Part shown: in pieces, positions 7,486 through 15,681 of the stretch
Numbering within the stretch: the stretch's first letter is position 1
Layout: each line of letters opens with the position of its first letter
Assembly (NCBI RefSeq): GCF_026130545.1
Contig: NZ_JAMOIM010000006.1
Span: forward strand, 62,001 to 126,000
DNA from: Lichenifustis flavocetrariae
Lineage (GTDB): Bacteria > Pseudomonadota > Alphaproteobacteria > Rhizobiales > Beijerinckiaceae
Length of the DNA stretch: 64,000 nt
Direction of reading: 5' to 3'
Notes under the pieces: generated by a model
The model's database searches: none
Seen by the model: only the letters and a program-made list of their open reading frames with translations
Told to the model about the DNA's origin: nothing
Translations under genes and position numbers: made by a program

Positions 7486-8991
7486 CTACTGCATGGCCGT
7501 GATGAGGGTGCTGAACATCGACTTCACGGTCGACATCAGCTCTGCGGAGGCCGAATACGAATGTTCGAGATCGAGCATGAGCGACAATTGATCATCAAGG
7601 TTAACGCCCGTTGAATTCGAGAGGCTCGTGGCCGCCTGCGTCGCGACGGCGGTGGTGCTTGTCGTGGTGGACGTGGCGGTCGATCGAGAGTTTTCGAGCC
7701 AGCTCACGGAGGATCCAGCATAGCCGGCGAGCGTTCCCGATGAGGCGCCCCCCGACGCGGGGTCGAAATTTTGGGCGGTCTGGAGGTTGGTCACCAGGCT
7801 GTTGAGACGGGTGGCATAAGCCGCCGCCCCAGCGGGGTTGCCATTGTAGGCGGTATTGGTGGGATCACCGACGTTGCCGTCCCGCATATTGGTGAGCGCT
7901 CCTCCTTGCGAAGGATCCGCGTTGGCATTGACCTTGATGTTGGCCGCGAGCCCGGTCTGCCCGTTCGTCGGCATCGCGGGCGCACCCGAATAGGTGAACA
8001 GGCCTGGAATGGTGGGAGCGCTGCCGCCGGTCTGGTCGCTGTCCGCAAAGGTCGTGATCAGGCTGCTGGCGATTTGGTTCAGCTGGTTCTGGTATTGCAC
8101 CGTCGTGCTGTCGCGCAGCTGGGCAAAGCCCGCGATGCTGCCGCTCGTCAACGGCATGACCGAGGACGGGCCGGTGATCGGGATCCCGTCCACGATGACG
8201 GCGTTGCCGACCGTGTTGTCCGCGAAGGCGGCCGTCGTCTGGAACGACACCTTGTTGGGGGTCCGGTCGAACAAGGTGACACCGCTGTCGGTGTAGATCG
8301 ACATGCTGCCGTCGATGCCGGTCGTGGTCGTGATGCCCATGTCCGTCGACAGGGATTTCAGGATCGCGTCACGCGTATCGAGAACATCGGTGATGTCGGC
8401 ACCCGTGGCGGTGCCCTTCACGATTTGCGTATTGACGTCGGTGAACCGGCTCAGCAGCGAATTGACGTTGTCGACCGCGTTCGAAATGTTGCTGTCGGCC
8501 TGCCCGCGCACGTTCTGGACCGTCTGAGAGGCTGTGTTCAGATTGGTGGCCAGCGATTGTGCGTCGGACAGGAAGGCCTGCGCGAGCGACGGATTGTCCG
8601 GCGCTCCCGCATAGCTGGTCAGGGCGGTGGTCATCGTCGTCAACAGATCGGCCGGGGAAGTACCGATCCGCGTCGTGCTTTTGTCGCTTTCGCTGGTGGC
8701 CGCGCTCGTGGTCAGGCTGACTGTCTGTTCGAGCTGGTCGAGACCGTCCGAGAGAGCCTGGGCCGCCTGGGAATCCGATGTCGAACTCAACAGCCGGTTG
8801 AACAAGGCCGGGTTGGACGCCCGGGTGACTGTTACGTCCGCGGCGCCGGTCGACGTGGTCGAAAGGCTTGCGATCTTGCGCGAATAATTCGGGTCGTTGA
8901 CGCCCGCGATGTTTCGCGACAAGGCCGTCGTCGAATTCGCGTTGGCCTGGAGGGCCGCTTGCGCGATGCTGAGAGAGGCGGACAAGCCCAT
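7486..8991 (-). CDS. flgK: Flagellar hook-associated protein FlgK (HAP1)
   Basis: FlgK is the first junction protein added to the finished hook. At 501 residues it has the rod/hook-type N-terminus (GLSASLSIAQAALQANANSTTALSRNIAGVND-NYSRK) and a C-terminal helix ending in LSLMLDLEHSYSASAELMSTVKSMFSTLI, both typical of the family. The central part is rich in Thr, Ser and Ala. It sits between flgE and flgL with short gaps, consistent with one transcript. Confidence 0.95.
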   Translation of the reverse strand: MGLSASLSIAQAALQANANSTTALSRNIAGVNDPNYSRKIASLSTTSTGAADVTVTRASNPALFNRLLSSTSDSQAAQALSDGLDQLEQTVSLTTSAATSESDKSTTRIGTSPADLLTTMTTALTSYAGAPDNPSLAQAFLSDAQSLATNLNTASQTVQNVRGQADSNISNAVDNVNSLLSRFTDVNTQIVKGTATGADITDVLDTRDAILKSLSTDMGITTTTGIDGSMSIYTDSGVTLFDRTPNKVSFQTTAAFADNTVGNAVIVDGIPITGPSSVMPLTSGSIAGFAQLRDSTTVQYQNQLNQIASSLITTFADSDQTGGSAPTIPGLFTYSGAPAMPTNGQTGLAANIKVNANADPSQGGALTNMRDGNVGDPTNTAYNGNPAGAAAYATRLNSLVTNLQTAQNFDPASGGASSGTLAGYAGSSVSWLENSRSTATSTTTSTTAVATQAATSLSNSTGVNLDDQLSLMLDLEHSYSASAELMSTVKSMFSTLITAMQ

Positions 8992-9028
8992 GGTTTAACT
9001 CACCTGGCGACCAGCGGACGACCCTGGC

Positions 9029-10264
9029 TTAGGACGTGTGGATGTTGTTCAGCGTGCCGAGGAGATCTGACGCCGTCTGCAGCACCTTGGAATTGGCCTC
9101 GTAGCCGCGCTGCGCCGCGATCATGTCGGTCAGCTCCGTGGCGAGATCGACGGTGGACCCTTCAAGCGAGGACGATTCGATTAGGCCGGTGCCGTTGCTA
9201 CCCGGCGTCGACACGATCATCGATCCTGAGGCCTTGTTGACCGTATAGGCATCGCCCGAGACGGTCGTCAGCAGGTCGGGGCTCGCCACGTTGGCGAGGG
9301 CGACCTGAAAAGCCGACTTGGTGGTGCCGTTGGAGTAGACTTGGTTCACGGTCCCGTCCGGCCCGATCGTGATACTCGACAGCGAGGCGGGGGCCGAGCC
9401 ATCGATGTTCTTTGCGTTGGTGACGAAGGCACTGTCGAGCTGGGTCGATTTGCTCATGTCGATCGAGATCGTGTTCCCATTGGGCACCGAGAGCGAAATG
9501 GGGCTGCCGCTCGAATAAACACCGGTCGCGGGATTGAACGCGAGCGTCTGGGTAGTGAGCGCAGCTGACGAGTATTGGAAGTTGCCGGTGCCCGTCGTGG
9601 CCGCATCAGCATGATTGAAAACGGAGACGCTCCAGTCACCGGTCGTATCCGCTTTGGACATATAGACGTCCAACGTGACCGGGGTTCCGAGATTGTCGTA
9701 GGCGGTGAGTTGGGTCATCGACGTGTAGGTCGACGATGTAGCATTGGCCGACGGGAGATTGGCGGCCGCCACGACGCTGGCTGACGAATTCAAATTGACC
9801 GACAGGGTCGCGGCCGTGGAGGCACTCGCCACCAGCGCCGTGCTGCCTACATTGATGGTTGTTAGCGTTGTACTGCCGGTAGCATACCCCATCAGCGTGT
9901 AGCCTGCGGTGTTCTGCAGCGTACCGTCCGTTTGCTTGGTGAAGGAGCCTGCTCGGGTCAGCACCTGGGCTCCCGAACTGTCCTCGCCGACGAAGAAACC
10001 GTCGCCCTTGATGGCCAGGTCCGTGGCCGATGTCGTCGACGTGATGGTGCCCTGGTCGGAAATACCATAGCGGACATTGGTGATCACGCCGCCCGACGAA
10101 TAGTCGCTCGTGCCGGTGTTCCCCAGCAGAGTCTCGAATTCCGTCGAGGCGCGCTTGTAGCCCGTTGTGCTCGAATTGGCGATGTTGTCGCCGATGGTGC
10201 CGAGCTTGTTGGCTTGTGCCGCCATGCCGGACACTGCAGTATTGAGGGCGCCGAAAAGACCCAT
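9029..10264 (-). CDS. flgE: Flagellar hook protein FlgE
   Basis: FlgE is the structural subunit of the hook. From the ATG giving MGLFGALNTAVSGMAAQANKL the product is 411 residues, which suits the family. The N-terminal D0 motif (ALNTAVSGM, NIANSSTTGYKRA) and the C-terminal LTDMIAAQRGYEANSKVLQTASDLL block are diagnostic; between them lies the FlgE D2 insert. Sequence upstream of this ATG is still open but reads as the opposite-frame shadow of the lytic transglycosylase. In S. meliloti the regulator rem lies nearby; there is no rem here. Confidence 0.95.
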   Translation of the reverse strand: MGLFGALNTAVSGMAAQANKLGTIGDNIANSSTTGYKRASTEFETLLGNTGTSDYSSGGVITNVRYGISDQGTITSTTSATDLAIKGDGFFVGEDSSGAQVLTRAGSFTKQTDGTLQNTAGYTLMGYATGSTTLTTINVGSTALVASASTAATLSVNLNSSASVVAAANLPSANATSSTYTSMTQLTAYDNLGTPVTLDVYMSKADTTGDWSVSVFNHADAATTGTGNFQYSSAALTTQTLAFNPATGVYSSGSPISLSVPNGNTISIDMSKSTQLDSAFVTNAKNIDGSAPASLSSITIGPDGTVNQVYSNGTTKSAFQVALANVASPDLLTTVSGDAYTVNKASGSMIVSTPGSNGTGLIESSSLEGSTVDLATELTDMIAAQRGYEANSKVLQTASDLLGTLNNIHTS

Positions 10265-10310
10265 GATGTGTTTCCCGATGTTTGGCCGAGTGTGAGGGGT
10301 CGAGCTTGCG

Positions 10311-10928
10311 TCAGGCTGGCACGGCCGTTGGCTTGCCCTGCGCGCGGGGCTCGCCGCAAAACGTGCGTGCGTTGTCGGTCCAGGCGCCGAAGCCGCTCTT
10401 GACCATCTTGCCGATGACGCTGCAGACATATTTCTTCTGGGCGGGATTGTTGTTGGGTCCCGCGTTGTAGCGGGCCACCGCCAGCGTCCATGTCCCTTCG
10501 CGCGCGCGCAATTCCTTGAGAAAGCGAGCCGCATAGTCGATGTTGTGCACGGGGTCGAACATCTCGGTGACCGAGCTGAACTTGTCGCCGTGGTATTTGT
10601 AGTTGATCTGCATGCAGCCGACGTCGATCAACTTGGCGCCGTTGCGCCGCGCCGTCTCGAAAGCCGCGAGGCCTTGTTCCAGGCTGCCGTTGATTGAGGA
10701 CCGGCCGTCGATATTCAACGAATAGGGTTGCAAGCCGTTGCGCCCGCCGGTTTCATTGAGGCCGACGGCGTAGAAGACCGCCAGCGGAATGCTGTAGCGC
10801 TGGGCCGCTGCCGCGATCTGGCTTTCGCAGGACGCGCCCGCGAAGGCAGAGCCCGTCGAAAGGCTAGAGATAAAGACTGCCGTCCAAACCACGCGCAGGC
10901 GGGAGAGAAGGCGTGGCGGTTGGGTCAT
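10311..10928 (-). CDS. Secreted lytic transglycosylase (SLT fold) of the flagellar cluster
   Basis: The enzyme cleaves peptidoglycan, most likely to open the wall for the rod, as the homologous gene of rhizobial flagellar clusters does. The 205-residue product has a signal peptide (residues 1-30, ending SAFAG), then an SLT domain: the catalytic glutamate is E59 in LNETGGRNG, followed by the GCMQINYKYHG block and ARYNAGPNN. Its first 65 bases overlap the end of fliK in another reading frame, so the signal peptide and the FliK tail share DNA. No better start exists downstream because the signal peptide would be lost. Confidence 0.9.
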   Translation of the reverse strand: MTQPPRLLSRLRVVWTAVFISSLSTGSAFAGASCESQIAAAAQRYSIPLAVFYAVGLNETGGRNGLQPYSLNIDGRSSINGSLEQGLAAFETARRNGAKLIDVGCMQINYKYHGDKFSSVTEMFDPVHNIDYAARFLKELRAREGTWTLAVARYNAGPNNNPAQKKYVCSVIGKMVKSGFGAWTDNARTFCGEPRAQGKPTAVPA

Positions 10929-12579
10929 CGGCGTCGCTCTGGTTGGTGTCCTGGAGGGTCGACCGGTTTTGACCTTGCGCCTGCCGGCCGTTCGAAGAGG
11001 TGTCGGACGAAGCGGCGTCCTGACGGCCCGGAGTGTTTTGATTTTGCCCGCCGGTCGAGGCGGAGTCGCCGGAACCGGACGTTTGGCCGAGAGTGCCGAT
11101 CTGCAGGTTCTCGTGCGAACCCCCCATGGCTTCCACGGCTGCCGTCAGCAAGTGCTTGTCCTTATCGAGCAGGTGCAGCGTGTCCGGATTGCTGACCGCG
11201 ATGCGGATCTCCATCGTGTCGGCCTGCAGCCGCATCGTGATGGAGACCGGCCCGAGATGGCCCGGATTGAGGTTGATGGTGAGGGTCTTGAGGCTTGACG
11301 TTCCCGCCGACTGCGGTGGGCCCGCATCGGCTGAGGCCGTCGTAGTGCCCGCGGAGTGCCGAGCCGCAGTTTCGGCGACGTCCTTGCCGAGCGATTGCAG
11401 GGCTGTGACCACCTGCTGGGCGGGCGTTGCCACGACCGACGGGTCGTTTGATGCGGCCGCCACGACGGTCGATGCGAGGAGCTTGTCCTTGCCGCGTTTG
11501 CCGGAGGCGCTGTCCGAGGATGCCGGCGACGCCGTGGGGGATGTTTCCGGCGGGGCGGACTTCCCCACCCCCTTCGTGCCGGCCCGCAGGGGTGCGGTCG
11601 GGCTGGGACGCGTGCTGGTCTGAGATGCGGGGCGAACCGCCGAAGCCGCCGGGGCGGGGGCTTCGAGGCTTGTCGCGCTTTGCGGCAGCTGAGGGGTCGC
11701 CGCCACGGCCGCAGCCTGCGCCGCGTCGGAGGGCGGTTGCGACGATTGCGGTGCTCCGCCGTCCTTCGGCTTTGTGTCGGCTTCAGACTGGGACTGTGCC
11801 CCGAGCGCGCCGGTGGCCAGCTCCGAGATCGTAGGCGCCGAGGTATTCGAAGCGGCCCCCGCGCCTGGTGCGGTGCTCGTCCCCGCCATCGGCCCGCTTG
11901 TGCCGGAAGCCGCGATGACCACGGCCGCGCTGGAAGACGCCGCCACGGAGTGTGACGCCGCTTCTTCCGTCTCAGTCCGGACCTTGGAGCCGTCGGACGC
12001 GCCGGTCGTGGAAGCCAGGGTCGTCGCCGCGGTTTGAAGGCTCGTTCGTCCGTCGGTGCCGGTCGGCTGAGCCGGCAGCGATCCCGCAGTTTGATTGATC
12101 GGATTGCCGGAGGAGGCAGCGCGTCCCGGCTGCTGGACGATCGCCTGGAGGGCTGCGGCAACGGTCTCCGAGCCGGCGATCGCCGGGCCAGCCTCGGAGG
12201 CCGCGTTCGGTCCAGCCGCCGGAGTCTTTGCCAATTGGGGCACCGCTGGAGCGGTCGGGGTCAGGGCGGCTTGCGCCAGCGCCGAAATATCGAGCGTGGC
12301 CGTCCCGGCTGAAGTGGCGGTCGACGCGGGCGGGACCTCGTCGAGCGTCTCGGTGTCCGGCTCGTCGGAGCCGGAATCCGCCCGTGCCCGTTTGCCCGAA
12401 AAGGCCTGTCCGACGCTTTCCTGCGAGGATTTCGGATCCGCGACGGTCGGCTGGGTCGCTACGCGGTTGAGCACGCCCGCAAAGGCGGCATTGTCCCCGG
12501 GGTTGCTCTTGGCAGGGTCACCCGTTGAGCCTGACGACAAGCTTGGTGGAAGCGCCGTCGCGACGCGAAGGCCGCTCAT
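10864..12579 (-). CDS. fliK: Flagellar hook-length control protein FliK
   Basis: FliK measures the hook and switches the export apparatus to filament substrates. The 571-residue product is a low-complexity Ala/Ser/Thr/Pro ruler for about 400 residues, followed by the Flg_hook C-terminal domain (LKTLTINLNPGHLGPVSITMRLQ, then HLLTAAVEAMGGSHENLQI) around residues 425-510. The C-terminal tail after the domain is Gln/Asn/Ser-rich. Its ATG overlaps the motC stop by four bases, and its own end overlaps the transglycosylase gene by 65 bases. Confidence 0.92.
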   Translation of the reverse strand: MSGLRVATALPPSLSSGSTGDPAKSNPGDNAAFAGVLNRVATQPTVADPKSSQESVGQAFSGKRARADSGSDEPDTETLDEVPPASTATSAGTATLDISALAQAALTPTAPAVPQLAKTPAAGPNAASEAGPAIAGSETVAAALQAIVQQPGRAASSGNPINQTAGSLPAQPTGTDGRTSLQTAATTLASTTGASDGSKVRTETEEAASHSVAASSSAAVVIAASGTSGPMAGTSTAPGAGAASNTSAPTISELATGALGAQSQSEADTKPKDGGAPQSSQPPSDAAQAAAVAATPQLPQSATSLEAPAPAASAVRPASQTSTRPSPTAPLRAGTKGVGKSAPPETSPTASPASSDSASGKRGKDKLLASTVVAAASNDPSVVATPAQQVVTALQSLGKDVAETAARHSAGTTTASADAGPPQSAGTSSLKTLTINLNPGHLGPVSITMRLQADTMEIRIAVSNPDTLHLLDKDKHLLTAAVEAMGGSHENLQIGTLGQTSGSGDSASTGGQNQNTPGRQDAASSDTSSNGRQAQGQNRSTLQDTNQSDADDPTATPSLPPARGLDGSLYL

Positions 12580-13748
12580 TTGTCGGCTCCCTTCAACACC
12601 TTGTCGCTCGTGTCGAGTGCCGCGCGGGCATGCGCCAGGAGCCGGGCGCTCGGATCGTCGTTGGCGAGATTCGAGTCGCCACCCGTTCCATCGCTGCTGT
12701 TCTTGGCGCTCACGATGGTGCCGACCGCGAGCGCGGCATCACGCAAGCTCGCGTCGTCGGCGCTCAGCTTGGATTTGTCGAGCACCGTCAGGCGCGTCAG
12801 ACCGTCATCCACACGATCGGAGGCTACGAGGACCGCCGCGGAATAGAGGTTGGCGCGTGCCTGATCCGGCGTGCCCTGGGCGGCCAGCGCGTTCGCCTTG
12901 TCGGAGGCGAAGCGGGCCGCGTCCGTCCGGCCATTGACGATCGCTGCCTTGGCCATAGCCAGATAAAAGCGGCGCGCCTCGTCGGGCCGCATCTCGCGCA
13001 CCACGGGATCCATTTTGCTCAGCATCGCCACATCGCCTGCCGTCGCCATTCTCAGCGTCGCGATCGCGAAACGCTCGCGGAAGTTCTCGGCGTAGACGGA
13101 GGATCCGAAGCGGTGGAGGTACTGCCGGGACAGGAGGGTCACCTTGTCGATCTGACCCGTGTCCGCCAGCATGAAGATCTGCCGCCGCAAGGCTGCTTCC
13201 TCGACCAGTGTGCCAGGCATGAGAAGGCGCGCGAGGTCGAGGAGTTTGTCGGCTTTGTCGGGAGCCTTGCCGGCGATGAGACTTGCCTTGACGAGCGCCA
13301 GGTGCCCCCCGAGGGCGTTGGGCAGGCTCTTCGGATCGATCGGGTCTAGCAGCGCCGTCGCGATTTCTTCTTCGCCCTCGCCATACGCCAGGGCGCCCTT
13401 GATCAGACGGTCGGTCGCTGGCGTGAGCTTGGCGCGCTCCAGGACGGTGCGGACCACCTCGGGCTTGCCGCCGCTGAGAATGAACAGCACGGCGGCCCGC
13501 GAATTGCGGGGATCGCTCCAGGCTTCCGCATCCGCCGACAGAAAGACTTCGGCGATATGGGCCATCAGCTTGCCTTGCGCGGCCTGCGCTGCCGTATTGC
13601 CGTGGGCGATCTGATCCTGAAGGCTCTGCAACGTGCGCATCTGGGCATAGGGCGCGTTGATCGATGTCGCATCCTGGTCGGCCCGGGCCGTTGAGAGGGT
13701 GCCGACGAGCGCCATGGCGCCAAGGAGCAAGCGAAGGCGTGTCGTCAC
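12576..13748 (-). CDS. motC: Periplasmic flagellar motor protein MotC
   Basis: MotC is a periplasmic motor protein found in rhizobia that works with MotB to modulate proton-driven rotation. The 390-residue product starts at a GTG (GTGA overlap with the motB stop) and has a signal peptide (RLRLLLGAMALVGTLSTARAD). The rest is almost wholly helical with TPR-like character, and the position between motB and fliK is exactly that of rhizobial motC. Family identity rests on this length, topology and order rather than on a catalytic motif. Confidence 0.88.
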   Translation of the reverse strand: MTTRLRLLLGAMALVGTLSTARADQDATSINAPYAQMRTLQSLQDQIAHGNTAAQAAQGKLMAHIAEVFLSADAEAWSDPRNSRAAVLFILSGGKPEVVRTVLERAKLTPATDRLIKGALAYGEGEEEIATALLDPIDPKSLPNALGGHLALVKASLIAGKAPDKADKLLDLARLLMPGTLVEEAALRRQIFMLADTGQIDKVTLLSRQYLHRFGSSVYAENFRERFAIATLRMATAGDVAMLSKMDPVVREMRPDEARRFYLAMAKAAIVNGRTDAARFASDKANALAAQGTPDQARANLYSAAVLVASDRVDDGLTRLTVLDKSKLSADDASLRDAALAVGTIVSAKNSSDGTGGDSNLANDDPSARLLAHARAALDTSDKVLKGADK

Positions 13749-15010
13749 GGCGTGGTCTCCCGCAGCAGGATCTCGATGCGCCGGTTTTCGGCGCTCCCAG
13801 GATCTTTCGGATTCTTGGGCCGGCGGTCCGCGTAGCCCTCGATCCGTTCGATCCGCGCATCGTCGAGGCCGCCTCGGACCAGCATGTAATGCGCCATGTC
13901 GGCCCGTGCGGTGGAGAGCCGCCAGTTGTCATAAGTGTCCGACTTGAACGGGCGGTTGTCTGTGAAACCCCGGAGCGTGATCGCGCCTTTCTCGGTCTTC
14001 AGCAGGCGGCCGATCTTCGCCATCAGCGCTACGGTCTGTGGCGAGGGCTCGGCCGAGGCGCTGGCAAACATGGCGAAATTGGAGCCGTCCGTGAGGGTGA
14101 TCACGAGCCCTTCGCTCGTATGACGCACCTCCAGCTTCGGCTCGGGAGCCGGTTTCGCGCCAGGGGGAGTGTCCGATTTGGTGGCGGCTGCGATCCTGGC
14201 TTCGAGCGCTGCAACCTGCGCCTTCTCCTGGGGTGTTTCGGCCTGGGTTTTTGCGGTATCCGCCTTCCCGGCAGCGTCAGCCTTCGCGGCAGCATCCAGC
14301 TTCCCGGCAGCCCCGGACTTATCGCCTGCCGGTGACTTTGCGGGTTCTGGCGCTTTTGCGCTTGGCTCAGGCGACGGTGCGATCGCGTCGGCAATCTCTT
14401 TGGCGAGGGCCGCATCCTGTTTTTCGGAAGAGGCGGCGGCCGGCGGGGCAACCGGTTCGAATGGGTCGCGGTAGGCTTCGCCTCCCTTCAGTCCGACCGC
14501 ACCGGCGCCTCCCTTTGCTCCATCCGTACTGGCCTTCTTCGACATTTTCGGCTGCGCATCGTTCTTCGCCGCGATTTCGGCCAGGACCGCGTAAGGATCG
14601 CGAAACATCTCCGCTTCGTGTTTGGCGGTCTTGTCGGGCTCCTTGTTCTTGTTCTCGGCGGATGCGTTCGACTCGACCGGCTTTTCGGATTCCGCAGCTG
14701 TCGATGACTGGGTCGGGCTCTCCTTGGTCTGACCGTTCGCATATTTCATGATGCTCTGCGCGTCGGCCTTGAGGTCCTGCATGCCCTTCGGCTGCGGCGT
14801 CGAGTCGACGAGCTGAACCGGATTGAAGTAATGCGCGATCACGGCCTTGGTCTTGTCGCTGGCCGAGATCAGCCACATGACGAGGAAGAAGGCCATCATG
14901 GCGGTCATGAAGTCCGCGAAGGCGATCTTCCAGGCGCCGCCGTGGTGGCCTTCCTCGTGGTCCCCTCCGCCCCGCTTGATGATGACGACTTCGTGGTGCC
15001 CCTCGCTCAT
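13745..15010 (-). CDS. motB: Flagellar stator protein MotB
   Basis: MotB anchors the stator to peptidoglycan and forms the ion channel with MotA. The 421-residue product has one transmembrane helix near residues 28-50 in which WKIAFADFMTAMMAFFLVMWL carries the essential channel aspartate (FADFMTAMMAFF). A long Lys/Ala/Pro/Glu-rich periplasmic linker follows (about 70-300). The C-terminal OmpA-like peptidoglycan-binding domain has GFTDNRPF, NWRLSTARAD and ENRRIEILL. The long linker is usual for rhizobia. motA is not in the window. Its ATG shares one base with the stop of the preceding gene. Confidence 0.96.
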   Translation of the reverse strand: MSEGHHEVVIIKRGGGDHEEGHHGGAWKIAFADFMTAMMAFFLVMWLISASDKTKAVIAHYFNPVQLVDSTPQPKGMQDLKADAQSIMKYANGQTKESPTQSSTAAESEKPVESNASAENKNKEPDKTAKHEAEMFRDPYAVLAEIAAKNDAQPKMSKKASTDGAKGGAGAVGLKGGEAYRDPFEPVAPPAAASSEKQDAALAKEIADAIAPSPEPSAKAPEPAKSPAGDKSGAAGKLDAAAKADAAGKADTAKTQAETPQEKAQVAALEARIAAATKSDTPPGAKPAPEPKLEVRHTSEGLVITLTDGSNFAMFASASAEPSPQTVALMAKIGRLLKTEKGAITLRGFTDNRPFKSDTYDNWRLSTARADMAHYMLVRGGLDDARIERIEGYADRRPKNPKDPGSAENRRIEILLRETTP

Positions 15011-15681
15011 CAGCGTGCTCCCAAGGCGGTGTCGAGTTTGCGGGCCCAGGACCGCAATTGCGAACGGATGCGCGTGTCGCCCATTGTGATCGTGACGTCA
15101 GGCGCATGAGCCGCCTCGAACGCGAGAGCCGGTTGCCCTGGATAGGCTTGCCGGATCGCCTCGATCAAATCGTCCGGTCCCGACACCATGATGGCGCCCT
15201 GCGGCGGATGGCCGGAGAGAAGCGTGTCCAACGACCCGCGCAGCTGGTCGAGCATCTTGATTTGCGTCGCCTTGCTCAGGAACGGCTCCAACAAAGGCGC
15301 CAGCGCCTCGGCGAGACGGGTCTCGAGTTCGGCGAATTTACTGGCGATCAACGTCGCCAAGGCGACGCCTTCCTGCTCCGCCCAATGCTGCCGTGCCTCT
15401 GCGAGAGCCGCTGCGTGTTCGGCTTGCAGAGCCTCGATGGTCGCCGACATATCGATCGGCGCTACGGTCTCGGGCAGGATGGCCGGGTCGTCCGGTTCGG
15501 GCTCCGGCTCCGATAGATCCGATGGCGCTTCGGTGCCAAATGACAAGCCGTCCTCATCCGCGCCGAACGGCAGGTCGATCGCGAAGGGATCGGGTTCCTC
15601 GGTGTCAGAAACGTCCGACAAGAGAGCTGACGGCATCCCCGGGCGGAATTCCGTCAAGTAAAGGCCGATCGGACGCATCAT
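15010..15681 (-). CDS. FliH-like flagellar export stator protein
   Basis: FliH tethers and regulates the export ATPase FliI. The 223-residue product has an acidic, unstructured N-terminus (about 1-75), a long Ala/Glu/Gln-rich helix (IEALQAEHAAALAEARQHWAEQEGVALATLIASKFAELETRLAEAL, in pieces) and a globular C-terminus ending RIRSQLRSWARKLDTALG. This helix-then-globular layout, the lack of a signal peptide, and the position directly after fliF support a FliH-type protein, but sequence similarity in this family is low. It overlaps fliF by four bases and motB by one. Confidence 0.7.
   Translation of the reverse strand: MMRPIGLYLTEFRPGMPSALLSDVSDTEEPDPFAIDLPFGADEDGLSFGTEAPSDLSEPEPEPDDPAILPETVAPIDMSATIEALQAEHAAALAEARQHWAEQEGVALATLIASKFAELETRLAEALAPLLEPFLSKATQIKMLDQLRGSLDTLLSGHPPQGAIMVSGPDDLIEAIRQAYPGQPALAFEAAHAPDVTITMGDTRIRSQLRSWARKLDTALGAR

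Noticed and set aside
7771-9240. Open plus-strand frame opposite flgK and flgE
   Set aside because: Arg/Gly-rich shadow spanning two flagellar genes.
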